Positions 34,473 through 43,151 of a stretch of 64,000 bases of DNA are shown here, piece after piece. How positions within the stretch are numbered: position 1 is the stretch's first letter; each line of letters starts with the position of its first letter. The stretch comes from Rufibacter tibetensis (GTDB lineage Bacteria; Bacteroidota; Bacteroidia; Cytophagales; Hymenobacteraceae). The DNA lies in NCBI RefSeq assembly GCF_001310085.1, contig NZ_CP012643.1, forward strand, positions 2,201,001 to 2,265,000. The letters are read 5' to 3'. The notes beneath the pieces are model-generated. The model made no database searches. It worked only from the letters and a program-made list of their open reading frames with translations, and was not told where the DNA came from. A program made the position numbers and the translations under genes.

Positions 34473-34735
34473 ATACACAATGGCTAGATAATACTGGACA
34501 AAAAAATCATGCCTGGGGGCCGCAATGTAGAAAGATAATGGACCGGCGCCACCGTTGCAACATAACTACGGAATATATCGCCTTCATGGATGGAGGGGGA
34601 GGCGTGCGCCTGTAAAAAATTGGGGCACTTACCCCAAAAGGATAAATGCCCCAAAAAGCTAAACAGAAACTACTTCAGGGTGAAAACGGAAAAGAAACAG
34701 GAGATATTGTAAGGTGCTGGAAAGAGATGCCGCTG

Positions 34736-34770
34736 ATTTTGCTTTCTTTTCAGAAAACAGGCTGAAAATA
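34736..34770. repeat. Intergenic palindrome copy (partial)
   Basis: The core TTTTCAGAAAACAGGCTGAAA has the right half well kept; the left half (TTTTGCTTTC) is degenerate. Confidence 0.5.
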
Positions 34771-34835
34771 TAAACTAATTAAGGATAGTTCTCTACGCCT
34801 TCTTTTTGCAAAGCAGCTCTGGGGCCGAGGCATGA

Positions 34836-34983
34836 TATTTTTGAACCGTAAAAAGGCGCAAGGTTGCTGTGTGATTGTGAGTAGAAAGAGGAGGATATTT
34901 CTTCTCGCGGGAGCAAAGACAGGTTTTCTGGAGGAATAGTGCCTGCCTAAAAACACAAAAAGATCTGGCGTTTATTGCCAGAT
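34836..34983 (+). ncRNA. Tentative small RNA candidate
   Basis: TATTTTTG at 34836-34843 could start a transcript near 34849; a perfect hairpin GATCTGGC/GCCAGATC (34962-34983) would be its 3' end, giving ~135 nt with no ATG. There is no proper T tract after the hairpin and I recognise no RNA family, so this is weak. Confidence 0.2.
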
Positions 34984-35069
34984 CCCTTTGCTACGTTACA
35001 CAACAACTATTTCTCCTCTAAAACGGAAGGAGCTGGTGCTATATTGTGTAGGCGCAAAAATTTATTTTC

Positions 35070-35109
35070 TGTTTAGAGGCCTTTTTTTCAAAACTGCTCC
35101 TGAACTGGG
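35070..35109. repeat. Intergenic palindrome copy (weak)
   Basis: CTGTTTAGAGGCCTTTTTTT faces CAAAACTGCTCCTGAACTGG, immediately past the end of the YciI pseudogene on the minus strand. Confidence 0.4.
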
Positions 35110-35110
35110 T

Positions 35111-35499
35111 TTACTTGAATTTGGCGCCTTTCTGGCCGTACCAGGGGTGTGATTCCATGATCAGGCGACCAGCTTTTACGGCGGGGTCTACTTCGGCTTC
35201 TTCTATGGTGTTGACATTGAAAATGAAGATGCCGCGCACATCTCCGTTGTCAAGGAAAGGTCCGGCCAAGGTAAGTTTCCCATCGGCGGCCATTTTGTTT
35301 ATGTGTCTATGTGCGCTTCCTGAATCTTGGTAGCCGTGAGAGAATTCTGGCTACGGTTTTGGCCAACCTTCAGGAAAGCCATGTAATAGGTCTTCATCTC
35401 GCCATCGGCAGGTTCTTTGGCAGCCGGCTTGGTCTGGGCGAACGCGCCGGAAACTCCGCACAGGAAGAGGGCTAAGAAAAGGATGAGTTTTGCTGGCAT
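35111..35499 (-). pseudogene. Frameshifted YCII-family protein with signal peptide
   Basis: Two minus-strand frames together make one YCII-related protein. The first (35299-35499) has a signal peptide (MPAKLILFLALFLCGVSGAFA) and KTYYMAFLKVGQNRSQN...KIQEAHIDT before a TAA. The second (35111 to about 35310) continues in another frame with INKMAADGKLTLAGPFLDNG, then GIFIFNVNTIEEAE and AGRLIMESHPWYG. Loss of one base near 35303-35310 explains the break, and about four residues also seem missing between EEAE and DPA compared with family members. YCII proteins are small ferredoxin-like proteins, some with hydrolase or dehalogenase-like roles. Either a decaying gene or a sequencing error at the frameshift. 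Confidence 0.75.
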
Positions 35500-35838
35500 A
35501 AGGGCAGATGGTTTCTATGGTGAAATGATTTAGTCAGGCTGATATGGGGGGCAAGGGTGTTCTATTGGGAAGATAAAAATGTTTTTTCTAATATAGTTGG
35601 GGAAATAGCGCTTCTGTAAGGCTACCCGACCTTTAGTATTCAGAAGCTGGAAAGGAGAACATCCTTGCTGTCAGAAACAATAGCTGAAGCAAAGAACATG
35701 AGAAAGGTGCTTCTGCTGGTGCTATCTTTGAAAGGCTGCAGATTAGTCGCTTTCAGTAGATGGGAAAGCCGAGGCAGAACGTTACTTGAGAATGAAAGCC
35801 CTGCTTTTTGGCAGTTATAGATAAAACTAACCTAAAAC
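35500..35838. other. 339-bp leader region of the prolyl oligopeptidase gene
   Basis: No gene is visible. It separates the YciI pseudogene start from the peptidase gene; the one clear element is TATCTTTG at 35723-35730. Confidence 0.5.
35723..35730 (+). promoter_or_regulatory. Predicted -7 box for prolyl oligopeptidase
   Basis: TATCTTTG, an exact TAnnTTTG match, 108 bases upstream of the ATG at 35839, giving a leader of roughly 100 nt. Confidence 0.5.
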
Positions 35839-38031
35839 ATGAACAAGACCTTTACGTTTCTATGGGTCGCTGCCCTTGCAGCCGCAACCGGCTGTAAAAC
35901 CAGCACCCCATCTGCTACAACATCGGCAGATGCCAAGGCTCCGGTAGAAGAAACTGCCGTGGCTGTCAAATCAACTTCCATCATGTACCCGAAAACTGAA
36001 AAAATACCGCATACAGACACCTACCACGGTACGCAGGTACCCGACCCTTACCGTTGGCTTGAAGCCGACACCGCCGAGAACGTAGCGGCATGGGTGAAGC
36101 AACAGAATGATGTCACGTTTGACTACCTGGCCAAGATTCCGTTCCGGGAGCAGATTAAGCAACGCCTCACGCAGCTGTGGAACTACCCTAAATATGGTGC
36201 GCCTTTCCAGGAAGGTGGCTACTATTACTTCTACAAAAACGACGGTCTTCAGAACCAGAGCGTACTCTACCGCCAGAAAGGCCTGAATGGCACCCCAGAA
36301 CTGTTCCTGGACCCGAACAAATTGTCTGAAGACGGCACCACCTCTTTAGGAAGCCTGGACTTCAGCAAAGACGCCAAATACGCGGTGTACACCACCTCCA
36401 CGGGCGGCTCCGACTGGCGTGATGCCTACGTGCTGGATGTAGCAACGGGCAAAAAGCTGTCTGATGAACTGCATTGGATTAAGTTCTCGGGTACCAGCTG
36501 GCACAAAGATGGTTTCTTTTACAGCCGCTACGCTGAGCCTACCCAAGGTTCTAAGCTGGCCAATAAGAACGAGTACCACAAAGTCTACTACCACAAAATA
36601 GGCACGCCGCAGAGCCAGGACAAACTCATCTGGGAAGCCAAAGAACACCCGCTTCGGTTATTGTTCGCAGCTACCACCGAAGATGAAAAGTACCTCATCC
36701 TTACCGCGTCAGAAGGTACCAGCAACAACTCGCTGTATGTGAAAGACCTCACCAAAGCCAATAGCCCCATTGTGCCCTTGGTGGAAAGCTTTGACAAGGA
36801 GTATGGCGTAGTGGAAAACATAGGTGACAAGCTGATTGTGCTCACAAACCATAGTGCCCCTAAGTACAAGCTAATTGAAATAGACCTGAAGAAGCCACAG
36901 CAAGCTAATTGGAAAACCCTGGTGCCTGAGACCGAGAATGTGCTCAACTATGCTTCTCTGGTGAATAACCGTCTGCTGCTAAACTACATGAAAGACGCGG
37001 CTACCCTGGTACGCGTGCATGATACCAAAGGCAAGTGGTTGCATGATGTGGCTTTGCCTACCATTGGTACTGCCAGCGGGTTTAGCGGGAAGAAAGAAGA
37101 CAAAACCGTTTTCTATACCTTCACCTCGTTCACGTACCCCAGTGCCATCTACCAATATGACGTGGCCACAAATAAATCTACCCTCTTCCGGAAATCTGAA
37201 GTAGACGTAGACATGGAGGCCTATGAAACCAAGCAGGTCTTCTACACCAGCAAAGACGGCACCAAGGTTCCCATGTTCATCACCCACAAAAAAGGATTGG
37301 TGCTGGACGGGACTAACCCTACGTACCTGTACGCCTACGGCGGATTCAACGCTTCCATGACTCCTAGCTTCAGCATTGGACGCATGGTTTGGCTGGAGAA
37401 CGGTGGCGTGTTTGCCGTAGCCAATATACGCGGTGGCGGTGAGTACGGCGAAGCCTGGCACAAAGCTGGTATGACGCCCAACAAGCAGAACGTCTTTGAC
37501 GATTTTATCTCAGCGGCTGAGTACCTGATTAATCAGAAATACACCTCTTCTCAGAAGCTGGCCATTGCCGGTGGGTCTAACGGAGGGTTGTTGATTGGGG
37601 CAGTAGCTAACCAGCGTCCGGATCTGTTCAAGGTGGCTTTGCCTGCCGTGGGCGTGATGGACATGCTGCGCTTCCATAAGTTCACCATCGGGTGGGCGTG
37701 GGTGCCAGAGTATGGTTCCTCAGATGATGCCGCGCAGTTCCAGAACCTCCTGAAGTTCTCGCCAATTCACAATATCAAGGAAGGCGTAAGCTACCCGGCC
37801 ACGTTGGTGACCACCGCCGACCATGATGACCGTGTAGTGCCTGCGCACTCGTTTAAATACATTGCTACGCTGCAGGAAAAAGGGGTCGGCCCCAACCCGT
37901 ACCTAATCAGGGTAGACGTGAAAGCCGGGCACGGCGCCGGGAAATCCACCACTGCCCAAATTGCTGAGGCTACTGATGTGTGGGCCTTCACGTTCTACAA
38001 CATGGGCGTAACTCCATACGGAGGGCAATAA
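35839..38031 (+). CDS. Prolyl oligopeptidase family serine peptidase (S9A), lipoprotein
   Basis: A 730-residue peptidase cutting after proline in short peptides. A lipoprotein signal (WVAALAAATGC, Cys19) is followed by a linker, the N-terminal part (YPKTEKIPHTDTYHG, VPDPYRWLE), a seven-bladed propeller (about 120-450) and the alpha/beta-hydrolase domain. Catalytic residues visible: Ser580 in GGSNGG, Asp in ADHDDRV (661-665) and His698 in KAGHGAGK. Bacteroidota homologues are periplasmic; the lipobox suggests membrane anchoring here. Length matches the family (~700 plus signal). Confidence 0.95.
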   Translation: MNKTFTFLWVAALAAATGCKTSTPSATTSADAKAPVEETAVAVKSTSIMYPKTEKIPHTDTYHGTQVPDPYRWLEADTAENVAAWVKQQNDVTFDYLAKIPFREQIKQRLTQLWNYPKYGAPFQEGGYYYFYKNDGLQNQSVLYRQKGLNGTPELFLDPNKLSEDGTTSLGSLDFSKDAKYAVYTTSTGGSDWRDAYVLDVATGKKLSDELHWIKFSGTSWHKDGFFYSRYAEPTQGSKLANKNEYHKVYYHKIGTPQSQDKLIWEAKEHPLRLLFAATTEDEKYLILTASEGTSNNSLYVKDLTKANSPIVPLVESFDKEYGVVENIGDKLIVLTNHSAPKYKLIEIDLKKPQQANWKTLVPETENVLNYASLVNNRLLLNYMKDAATLVRVHDTKGKWLHDVALPTIGTASGFSGKKEDKTVFYTFTSFTYPSAIYQYDVATNKSTLFRKSEVDVDMEAYETKQVFYTSKDGTKVPMFITHKKGLVLDGTNPTYLYAYGGFNASMTPSFSIGRMVWLENGGVFAVANIRGGGEYGEAWHKAGMTPNKQNVFDDFISAAEYLINQKYTSSQKLAIAGGSNGGLLIGAVANQRPDLFKVALPAVGVMDMLRFHKFTIGWAWVPEYGSSDDAAQFQNLLKFSPIHNIKEGVSYPATLVTTADHDDRVVPAHSFKYIATLQEKGVGPNPYLIRVDVKAGHGAGKSTTAQIAEATDVWAFTFYNMGVTPYGGQ

Positions 38032-38055
38032 CTAAATCTTTTGACATGTTATTAA

Positions 38056-38089
38056 ATGCCGATGCTCCTACCGCATCGGCATTTTTTAT
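38056..38089 (+). terminator. Prolyl oligopeptidase terminator
   Basis: ATGCCGATG pairs with CATCGGCAT around a 9-base loop and is followed by TTTTTTATT, 25 bases past the stop. Confidence 0.85.
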
Positions 38090-38146
38090 TGCCCAAGAGT
38101 GGGTGTAATTTGCAAGCCAATTCATACTTCATTGTAGAAAGAACCT

Positions 38147-38623
38147 ATGAGCGTATCTGTCAATATCAGGAAAGGCACAGAAGCCGACCTGACCGGTGTA
38201 CATGCCTTGATTGTAGAACTAGCCGTGTATGAGAAAGCCCCTGATGAAGTTACCAACTCCATTGAAGACATGCGGCGTGATGGGTTCGGAGCCCAGCCTA
38301 TCTTTGAGTTCTTCGTGGCTGAGTCGCCCGAAGAGGGCATTGTGGGTATTGCGCTCTATTACACGGCTTACTCCACCTGGAAAGGCAAGATGCTGTTCCT
38401 GGAAGACATTGTGGTGACGGAGCGCCTGCGCCGGAAGGGCATTGGCCGGTTGCTGTTCCACGCCGTGGCGAAAGCCGCTAAAGAGGAAAATTATAAGCGC
38501 ATGAAGTGGCAGGTGCTGGACTGGAACGAACCTGCCATTAACTTCTACCGCAGCATAGGCGCAAACCTAGATGTAGAATGGATTAACTGCAACCTAAGCC
38601 AGGAAGAACTGCAGCAGTTTTAG
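38147..38623 (+). CDS. GNAT family N-acetyltransferase
   Basis: A 158-residue acetyl-CoA-dependent acetyltransferase. The acetyl-CoA pyrophosphate loop is RLRRKGIGRLLF (motif A, Q/RxxGxG/A), preceded by the beta4 strand MLFLEDIVV, with DWNEPAINFYRSIGA as motif B. The overall pattern (EKAPDEV..., ESPEEGIVGIALYY, STWKGKMLFLEDIVV) resembles spermidine/diamine acetyltransferases (SSAT group), so a polyamine or thialysine substrate is possible but not shown. Confidence 0.9.
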   Translation: MSVSVNIRKGTEADLTGVHALIVELAVYEKAPDEVTNSIEDMRRDGFGAQPIFEFFVAESPEEGIVGIALYYTAYSTWKGKMLFLEDIVVTERLRRKGIGRLLFHAVAKAAKEENYKRMKWQVLDWNEPAINFYRSIGANLDVEWINCNLSQEELQQF

Positions 38624-38644
38624 AAATTTACCCTGAAAATAAGA

Positions 38645-38685
38645 ATAGCCTGAAAATGTATTGAAGCGTTTTCAGGCTATTTTAT
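38645..38685. terminator. Bidirectional terminator
   Basis: ATAGCCTGAAAA pairs with TTTTCAGGCTAT around a 12-base loop, with T and A tracts outside, between the convergent GNAT and DUF4286 genes. Confidence 0.75.
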
Positions 38686-38740
38686 GTAATCTGATCAGAA
38701 TGGCCACCTGCATTTCTGAGACGGTAGAAGGGATGAAAAG

Positions 38741-39046
38741 CTACCCTACTACTTCTAATACTGTTCTGAAAGAAACAAACTGCCCTGGGTACTGGGCCTG
38801 CATCTTGGCTTGCATGTTCTGGTCGTGCTCGCGGTGGTATTCCAGCAAATCATCCATGTGGCGGGCGTAGTACTGGATGGCGTAGGTAGTGCCTCCGTTG
38901 TCTTCCTCTTCCATCACCTTGGCGATCTGAAATTTGACAAAGAAGGTGGTGGCCATCACCTCCGGAATATGGGTTTCCTGCATCCATTGTAGCCAGTCTG
39001 CGGCTACCTTGTTGTCTATGTTTATGGTTTCGTTATAGAGAATCAT
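38741..39046 (-). CDS. DUF4286 family protein
   Basis: A 101-residue soluble protein of the Bacteroidota DUF4286 family: MILYNETINIDNKVAADWLQW, HIPEVMATTFFVKFQIAKVM and YAIQYYARHMDDLLEYHREH. The predicted fold is a ferredoxin-like dimer similar to ABM/NIPSNAP proteins; no activity is known. It lies alone, convergent with GNAT and divergent from the lipoprotein at 39191. Confidence 0.88.
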   Translation of the reverse strand: MILYNETINIDNKVAADWLQWMQETHIPEVMATTFFVKFQIAKVMEEEDNGGTTYAIQYYARHMDDLLEYHREHDQNMQAKMQAQYPGQFVSFRTVLEVVG

Positions 39047-39190
39047 GTGCGAAATTACTGCTTATCTTGACAGACTAACAAAGAGCCCTGAGAAATGGTG
39101 CCTGGTTCTGTTTCAAGGCTAATTTTCTGCAGTTGCTATTGAGCATAGTTTGTTTACTTGTAAGTATCTTGGCAACAAAACTTGGGTTCC

Positions 39191-39919
39191 ATGAAGAAGA
39201 TCTACGTCGTATTGTTTGCTCTTGGGTTAGTTGCTTGTGAGAAAGAAGAGGAGACTGCCCCCTTGGAATATCCATCAACGTACACTTCCTCTTATTTGGA
39301 GAGTACGTCCAAGATAAGGGTGTTTACCCGGCAGGGAGAAGTCACAGACCCGCAGGTGATCAGTAGCTTTGTGCGGAGATACGGGGAGTCTTTTTTGTTT
39401 GAAAATGGCCATAGAAAGGATGAGACACCAGAGCGTGCAGACTCCCTGCGCATCATTTCAGCCACAAGTGCCCAATCAAAAAGAGGTTCTTTTCGCAAAT
39501 GGAGCGATTTTTCGCTTGTGAAGAAGGGCCAAGATTTGGAGCTGATAGGAAAAGATACTGTTTACTACGTGGGTGCAGAATGGAACATAAGTCGGGATGA
39601 ATATCTCTTCAGGCTTTCCAGTGCTTTCTACAAGCATCCATATGCTTACCATCAGCAGCTTATTCCTCTAAACTCAGGTTTTACCTACCGATATGTAGAA
39701 AGAAAGGTGGCGCGAATCAATGGTCAGCAACTGCATTTTCCTATGCTAAATTATGCCTTAGCGCTGTATGCCAATTACAATGGGCAATACAGGCCTATAG
39801 GCTACACTAAGATCAGTGGTGTAAATAATGTCTTGAAGGAGCAGCCAGATTTGAATCAGTTAAAAGCAGGTGACTCCATTGCTTATCAATCATTTGACCT
39901 CGTTTTTGAAAAGAAATAA
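39191..39919 (+). CDS. Lipoprotein, unknown function
   Basis: A 242-residue predicted lipoprotein: MKKIYVVLFALGLVAC (Cys16), an acidic KEEEETAP stretch, then a mixed alpha/beta body with many Tyr and Arg residues (YKHPYAYHQQLIPLNSGFTYRY). I recognise no family. The ATG at 39191 is preferred over the one at 39182 because it gives a standard MKK start. TATCTTGG about 25 bases upstream may be its -7 box. Base composition is slightly more AT-rich than its neighbours, a weak hint of different history. Confidence 0.65.
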   Translation: MKKIYVVLFALGLVACEKEEETAPLEYPSTYTSSYLESTSKIRVFTRQGEVTDPQVISSFVRRYGESFLFENGHRKDETPERADSLRIISATSAQSKRGSFRKWSDFSLVKKGQDLELIGKDTVYYVGAEWNISRDEYLFRLSSAFYKHPYAYHQQLIPLNSGFTYRYVERKVARINGQQLHFPMLNYALALYANYNGQYRPIGYTKISGVNNVLKEQPDLNQLKAGDSIAYQSFDLVFEKK

Positions 39920-39981
39920 GCTGACTCTCCTGATGCGGAAATGGGAGCGACAAGAATGATGCTGCCAATAATAAGCATTTT

Positions 39982-40017
39982 GTTTAGGGGCCGTTTTGAG
40001 AGAAACGGCCCCTAAAC
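39982..40017. repeat. Intergenic palindrome copy, perfect stem
   Basis: A perfect 15-bp stem (GTTTAGGGGCCGTTT and complement) with loop TGAGAG, ending 2 bases before the stop codon of the minus-strand MFS gene. Confidence 0.75.
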
Positions 40018-40018
40018 G

Positions 40019-41254
40019 TTACTCTACATAATCAAGGTCTTTGCCGTAGCTCTCTGGTAAAGTTAAGATGGCCGCTAGTGCAATGAGCAAGGCCACTGCG
40101 CCCAATATACCGGCAGTCAGTAACAAGCCCCATTCTTCTTTGTAGGCGCTAAATAAAAGGGTAAATGGTACAACAGCGCCTCGCACGAAATTGGGCACTG
40201 TGGTGGTGGCTGTAGCCCTGATATTGGTGCCAAACTGTTCTGCCGCTATCGTTACAAACATTGCCCAATAGCCACTGGCAAACCCTAGGGCGCAGCAAAG
40301 GGCATAAAAATACGTCTCACTGGCACCATGGGCCACCAGGTAAAGGGTAATGGCTACCCCAAGCAAAAAGAGGAAGAGGGTTACGGCGCCTTTCCGGCTT
40401 TTTAGCTTTTGGCTTATTAGACCACTAGCCACATCTCCCAGACTCAACCCGAAATAAGAAATACCGATGGCTTTGGCTGTTGAAATAGCAACGGGTACTC
40501 CTAATGCCTGGCCGAATTCTGGAGAGAACGTGATCAGCACGCCTATCACAAACCAGATAGGAATTCCCACTAAGATACATTTCACATACTTGAGGAACCG
40601 GGCGCCATTGGTGAAAAGGCTCAGGAAATTACCCCGTACTACCTCCTGCTTCTGGGTGCGTTCAAACATGCCAGACTCATACACCCCAATTCTGAGCAAT
40701 AACAGAAGCAAGCCCAATCCGCCTCCTACAAAATAGGCCGTGCGCCAATGAAAATATTCGCCTATAATACCGGCCAAGATAGCGCCCGAAATGCCCACTG
40801 AGGCTACAATGGTGGTGCCGTAGCCTCGTTTTTCTTTAGGTAGAACCTCGGTGACCAAGGTAATTCCAGCGCCTAGTTCTCCGGCTAATCCTATTCCCGC
40901 AATAAACCGCAACCAGGCATATGCTTCCAGATTTGAGACGAATCCGTTAACGATGTTCGCAGCAGAGTACAAAAATATAGAGCCAAATAGGACCGAGATT
41001 CTACCCCTTTTGTCGCCTAGTACACCCCAGAAGATCCCTCCTATTAACATGCCTGTCATTTGCATATTTATGAGAAGAACCCCTTCCTCCAGTAGAGCTT
41101 CCGGGCTAGTTACCCCCAGGTCTTTGAGGCTGGCTATCCTCACAATACTGAAGAGTACTAGGTCATAGATGTCAACAAAGTAGCCTAAAGCGGCCACAAT
41201 AACGGCAGTATTAAAGAGTTTAGTTGTAGAAGGTGGTGGAGTAGTGTGTTGCAT
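40019..41254 (-). CDS. MFS transporter
   Basis: A 411-residue inner-membrane carrier with 12 predicted helices. The loop between helices 2 and 3 holds the MFS motif GVLGDKRGR, and FIAGIGLAGELGAGITLVTEVLPKEKRGYG resembles the metabolite:H+ symporter/sugar porter group. The second half repeats the pattern (GISYFGLSLGDVASGLISQKLKSRKG). The substrate cannot be read from sequence; sugars or carboxylates are possible. It is divergent from the TraB-like gene. Confidence 0.88.
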   Translation of the reverse strand: MQHTTPPPSTTKLFNTAVIVAALGYFVDIYDLVLFSIVRIASLKDLGVTSPEALLEEGVLLINMQMTGMLIGGIFWGVLGDKRGRISVLFGSIFLYSAANIVNGFVSNLEAYAWLRFIAGIGLAGELGAGITLVTEVLPKEKRGYGTTIVASVGISGAILAGIIGEYFHWRTAYFVGGGLGLLLLLLRIGVYESGMFERTQKQEVVRGNFLSLFTNGARFLKYVKCILVGIPIWFVIGVLITFSPEFGQALGVPVAISTAKAIGISYFGLSLGDVASGLISQKLKSRKGAVTLFLFLLGVAITLYLVAHGASETYFYALCCALGFASGYWAMFVTIAAEQFGTNIRATATTTVPNFVRGAVVPFTLLFSAYKEEWGLLLTAGILGAVALLIALAAILTLPESYGKDLDYVE

Positions 41255-41404
41255 GGAGCAAGATAAGAAATTAGATATATAACTATTCTTATTTTTAGAT
41301 ATGAATACTAGTGTGTAAAATTATGTATACAACTGCTTTATTCACAATATGTTAGATTTCGTCGTGTATTTCTACAGTTTTATCGGAATTTCAAGAGGTG
41401 CCGT

Positions 41405-41434
41405 GTTGCGCTCTAAAAAAAAGTTATACTTTTG
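41405..41434 (+). promoter_or_regulatory. Bacteroidota-type promoter for the TraB/GumN gene
   Basis: TTG at 41405-41407 and TACTTTTG at 41427-41434 are separated by 19 bases, the normal -33/-7 arrangement. The ATG follows at 41459. Confidence 0.65.
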
Positions 41435-41458
41435 TTAAAGATCAGTAACCTTCTGCTT

Positions 41459-42346
41459 ATGGGCACGTACAAAGCCGCTTCTGTTTGGTTCTTCTTTGCA
41501 AGTCTACTCCTGGGAATCGCCCTTCCTAAACAAGGAGCTTATGCCTTCTCAGAACCTCAAGGTAATTCATTGCTTTGGAAGGTAAGCGGACAAGGGATTA
41601 AGACCTCTTATCTCTACGGAACCTTCCACCTGGTGCCCAAAGACCAGTTTGCCCTTCCTGGTAAGGTAAAACAAAAACTGATGAAATCCCAGACGGTGGT
41701 TTTTGAGGTAGACTTAGACAGCCCTAAGCTGAGTAGGCTCCTTTCCAAGACCATGCGCATGAACCAGCCTTTAGAGTCGTTGATGACCGCACAGGAGTAC
41801 AGCCTTCTGGCCAACTTTGTAGAAGATTCTTTGGAGCGTAACATGCAGCAGTTTAGATACATCAAGCCAGGCTTTTTGGGTCAGTTGCTCCTTTATCCTA
41901 AACTGTTGGGTTACAACCCAGAATCATACGACTTGGCGTTGCTCAACATGGCTAAGAAATGGCACAAGTCCATCTATATGCTGGAAACGCCCGAGGAGCA
42001 GGTAGCCTTGTTTGACCAGTCAACACTGGAGGACCAGACTTCTCAATTGCTGAACAACGTGAAGCAGTTTGACAAGCAGCGCAAGCTCATGAAAAACATG
42101 CTGAGCCTTTATCAGCAGGAAGACTTGAAGAGCTTATATGAACTCATTATCTCCCAGGAAGACGCGCAGAAATCAAACAGCTTGCTGCTGGACGAGCGGA
42201 ACCACAAATGGTTAGCTCCTATGGTAGACATGATGAAGAACAGCCCGTCGTTTGTGGCGGTAGGTGCCGCTCACCTTGCCGGTGAAGAAGGGTTGATTCA
42301 GTTGTTACGAGCGCAAGGCTACAAAGTAGAGCCGGTTTTAAATTAG
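41459..42346 (+). CDS. TraB/GumN family protein
   Basis: A 295-residue exported protein of the TraB/GumN (Tiki-like) family. After a signal peptide (WFFFASLLLGIALPKQGAYA) come SLLWKVSGQGIKTSYLYGTFHLVP with the first conserved GxxH, VVFEVDLDS, LLLDERNHKW, and FVAVGAAHLAGEEGLIQLLRAQGYKV with the second GxxH near the end. Tiki proteins are metal-dependent peptidases and the paired GxxH and Glu residues are consistent with metal binding, but bacterial members are mostly uncharacterised. Likely periplasmic or outer membrane. Confidence 0.92.
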   Translation: MGTYKAASVWFFFASLLLGIALPKQGAYAFSEPQGNSLLWKVSGQGIKTSYLYGTFHLVPKDQFALPGKVKQKLMKSQTVVFEVDLDSPKLSRLLSKTMRMNQPLESLMTAQEYSLLANFVEDSLERNMQQFRYIKPGFLGQLLLYPKLLGYNPESYDLALLNMAKKWHKSIYMLETPEEQVALFDQSTLEDQTSQLLNNVKQFDKQRKLMKNMLSLYQQEDLKSLYELIISQEDAQKSNSLLLDERNHKWLAPMVDMMKNSPSFVAVGAAHLAGEEGLIQLLRAQGYKVEPVLN

Positions 42347-42369
42347 TCCATACTATCCCTTTATTAATA

Positions 42370-42412
42370 AGCCCAATGCATGTAATTATGCGTTGGGCTC
42401 TCTTTTTATAAA
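42370..42412 (+). terminator. Terminator of the TraB/GumN gene
   Basis: AGCCCAATGCAT pairs with ATGCGTTGGGCT (one G-U) around 6 bases and is followed by a T-rich tract, 24 bases after the stop. Confidence 0.8.
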
Positions 42413-42482
42413 AGGTTATGAAACCGTAAGCTCACCTCTAAGGCAAGTTGTTGTTACTTATTCGGAGGTAACCAGAAAGCTT

Positions 42483-42519
42483 CTGTTTGAGGCATGATTT
42501 CAGAAAAGAGGTGCAAAAG
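42483..42519. repeat. Intergenic palindrome copy
   Basis: CTGTTTGAGGCATGATTTC faces AGAAAAGAGGTGCAAAAG; it carries the left-half TGATTT. Confidence 0.55.
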
Positions 42520-42546
42520 AAAAGCCCGGCATTGCCGGGCTTTTCT
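42518..42546. terminator. Terminator of the metal-receptor operon
   Basis: AGAAAAGCCCGGC pairs with GCCGGGCTTTTCT around ATT, a 13-bp stem, 19 bases past the stop of the minus-strand lipoprotein gene (42565). Confidence 0.85.
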
Positions 42547-42564
42547 GCATAGATAGGTTTTAGA

Positions 42565-43122
42565 TTACCGGATAGTCACAGGAAATAATACCTCTACATC
42601 TGTTTCACCAGTATTGATGGTGCTGGTAGCGCTCTTCGTGCCAGGCTGGTGCTTAAGAACTACTTGCAGGTTACCAGAAGAGGCTCCTGTAGTGGTCATT
42701 CTGGTTTTAATGCCTACCGGACGGTTATTAGCGTCCATGTCATTGTAGGCTACAGCCAGGTTCAGGCCGCTGGATACTACGTAAAAGAATTGGTGCTCAT
42801 CTCCTTCTTCCTGTACCTCTGCTGTGATGTCCTCAACGGGGTTTTTAGATTCATCCAGTATCTCTACCGTCACGTCATATACTTTATTTGGGACCAGCGT
42901 AGGGCCAGTGATAACGGGTGCCACGCCGCCTGCACCATCTATGTCACGGTAGCTGGCTGTTACATTTGTGCCGCCGCCTTGTGGTACCATGGTTAATTTA
43001 AGCGTGGTAATCAGTTCTTCCTCATTGTTAGGCGTTGGATCGTCGTCATTGCTGCAAGAGGTAGCGGTGAAAACGGAAGCGGCGAACAAGATGGCGAGGG
43101 ATGGTTTCAAAAATAACTTCAT
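42565..43122 (-). CDS. TonB-receptor-linked lipoprotein (EELITT family)
   Basis: A 185-residue lipoprotein: signal with lipobox TATSC (Cys23), then SNDDDPTPNNEEELITTLKLTMVPQGGG, DIDGAGGVAPVITGPTLVPNK and VEDITAEVQEEGDEHQFFYVV. This is a Bacteroidota family often labelled 'type 1 periplasmic binding fold superfamily protein' (a database name I would not take literally) and usually encoded next to a TonB-dependent receptor, as here 29 bases after the receptor stop. A surface partner that captures ligand for the receptor is the natural guess (inference). Confidence 0.8.
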   Translation of the reverse strand: MKLFLKPSLAILFAASVFTATSCSNDDDPTPNNEEELITTLKLTMVPQGGGTNVTASYRDIDGAGGVAPVITGPTLVPNKVYDVTVEILDESKNPVEDITAEVQEEGDEHQFFYVVSSGLNLAVAYNDMDANNRPVGIKTRMTTTGASSGNLQVVLKHQPGTKSATSTINTGETDVEVLFPVTIR

Positions 43123-43151
43123 GGTTAAAAGGTAAAGTGAATAAAAAGTGA

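Larger units (their letters stand above)
34473..35110. other. 638-bp region without a recognisable gene
   Basis: It holds a minus-strand hairpin with T tract (34618-34655, GGGGCA/TGCCCC), a palindrome copy (34736-34770), an exact TAnnTTTG box on the + strand (34836-34843) followed by ~130 bases without an ATG and a hairpin at 34961-34983, nested hairpins at 34998-35048 (CTCCT/AGGAG inside ACACAA/TTGTGT) and a weak palindrome at 35070-35109. Short open frames here look random. Confidence 0.5.

Noticed and set aside
34750-34956. A 68-codon minus-strand open frame
   Set aside because: Basic, unpatterned product overlapping a palindrome copy; no family resemblance and no promoter on that strand.
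34849-34983. SRP RNA, 6S RNA or tmRNA in the gene-free region
   Set aside because: The conserved SRP tetraloop region, 6S closing stem and tmRNA tag/acceptor features are not present.
35731-35838. Riboswitch in the prolyl oligopeptidase leader
   Set aside because: The ~100-nt leader has only a small CTTTC/GAAAG hairpin and none of the conserved cores of known riboswitch classes.
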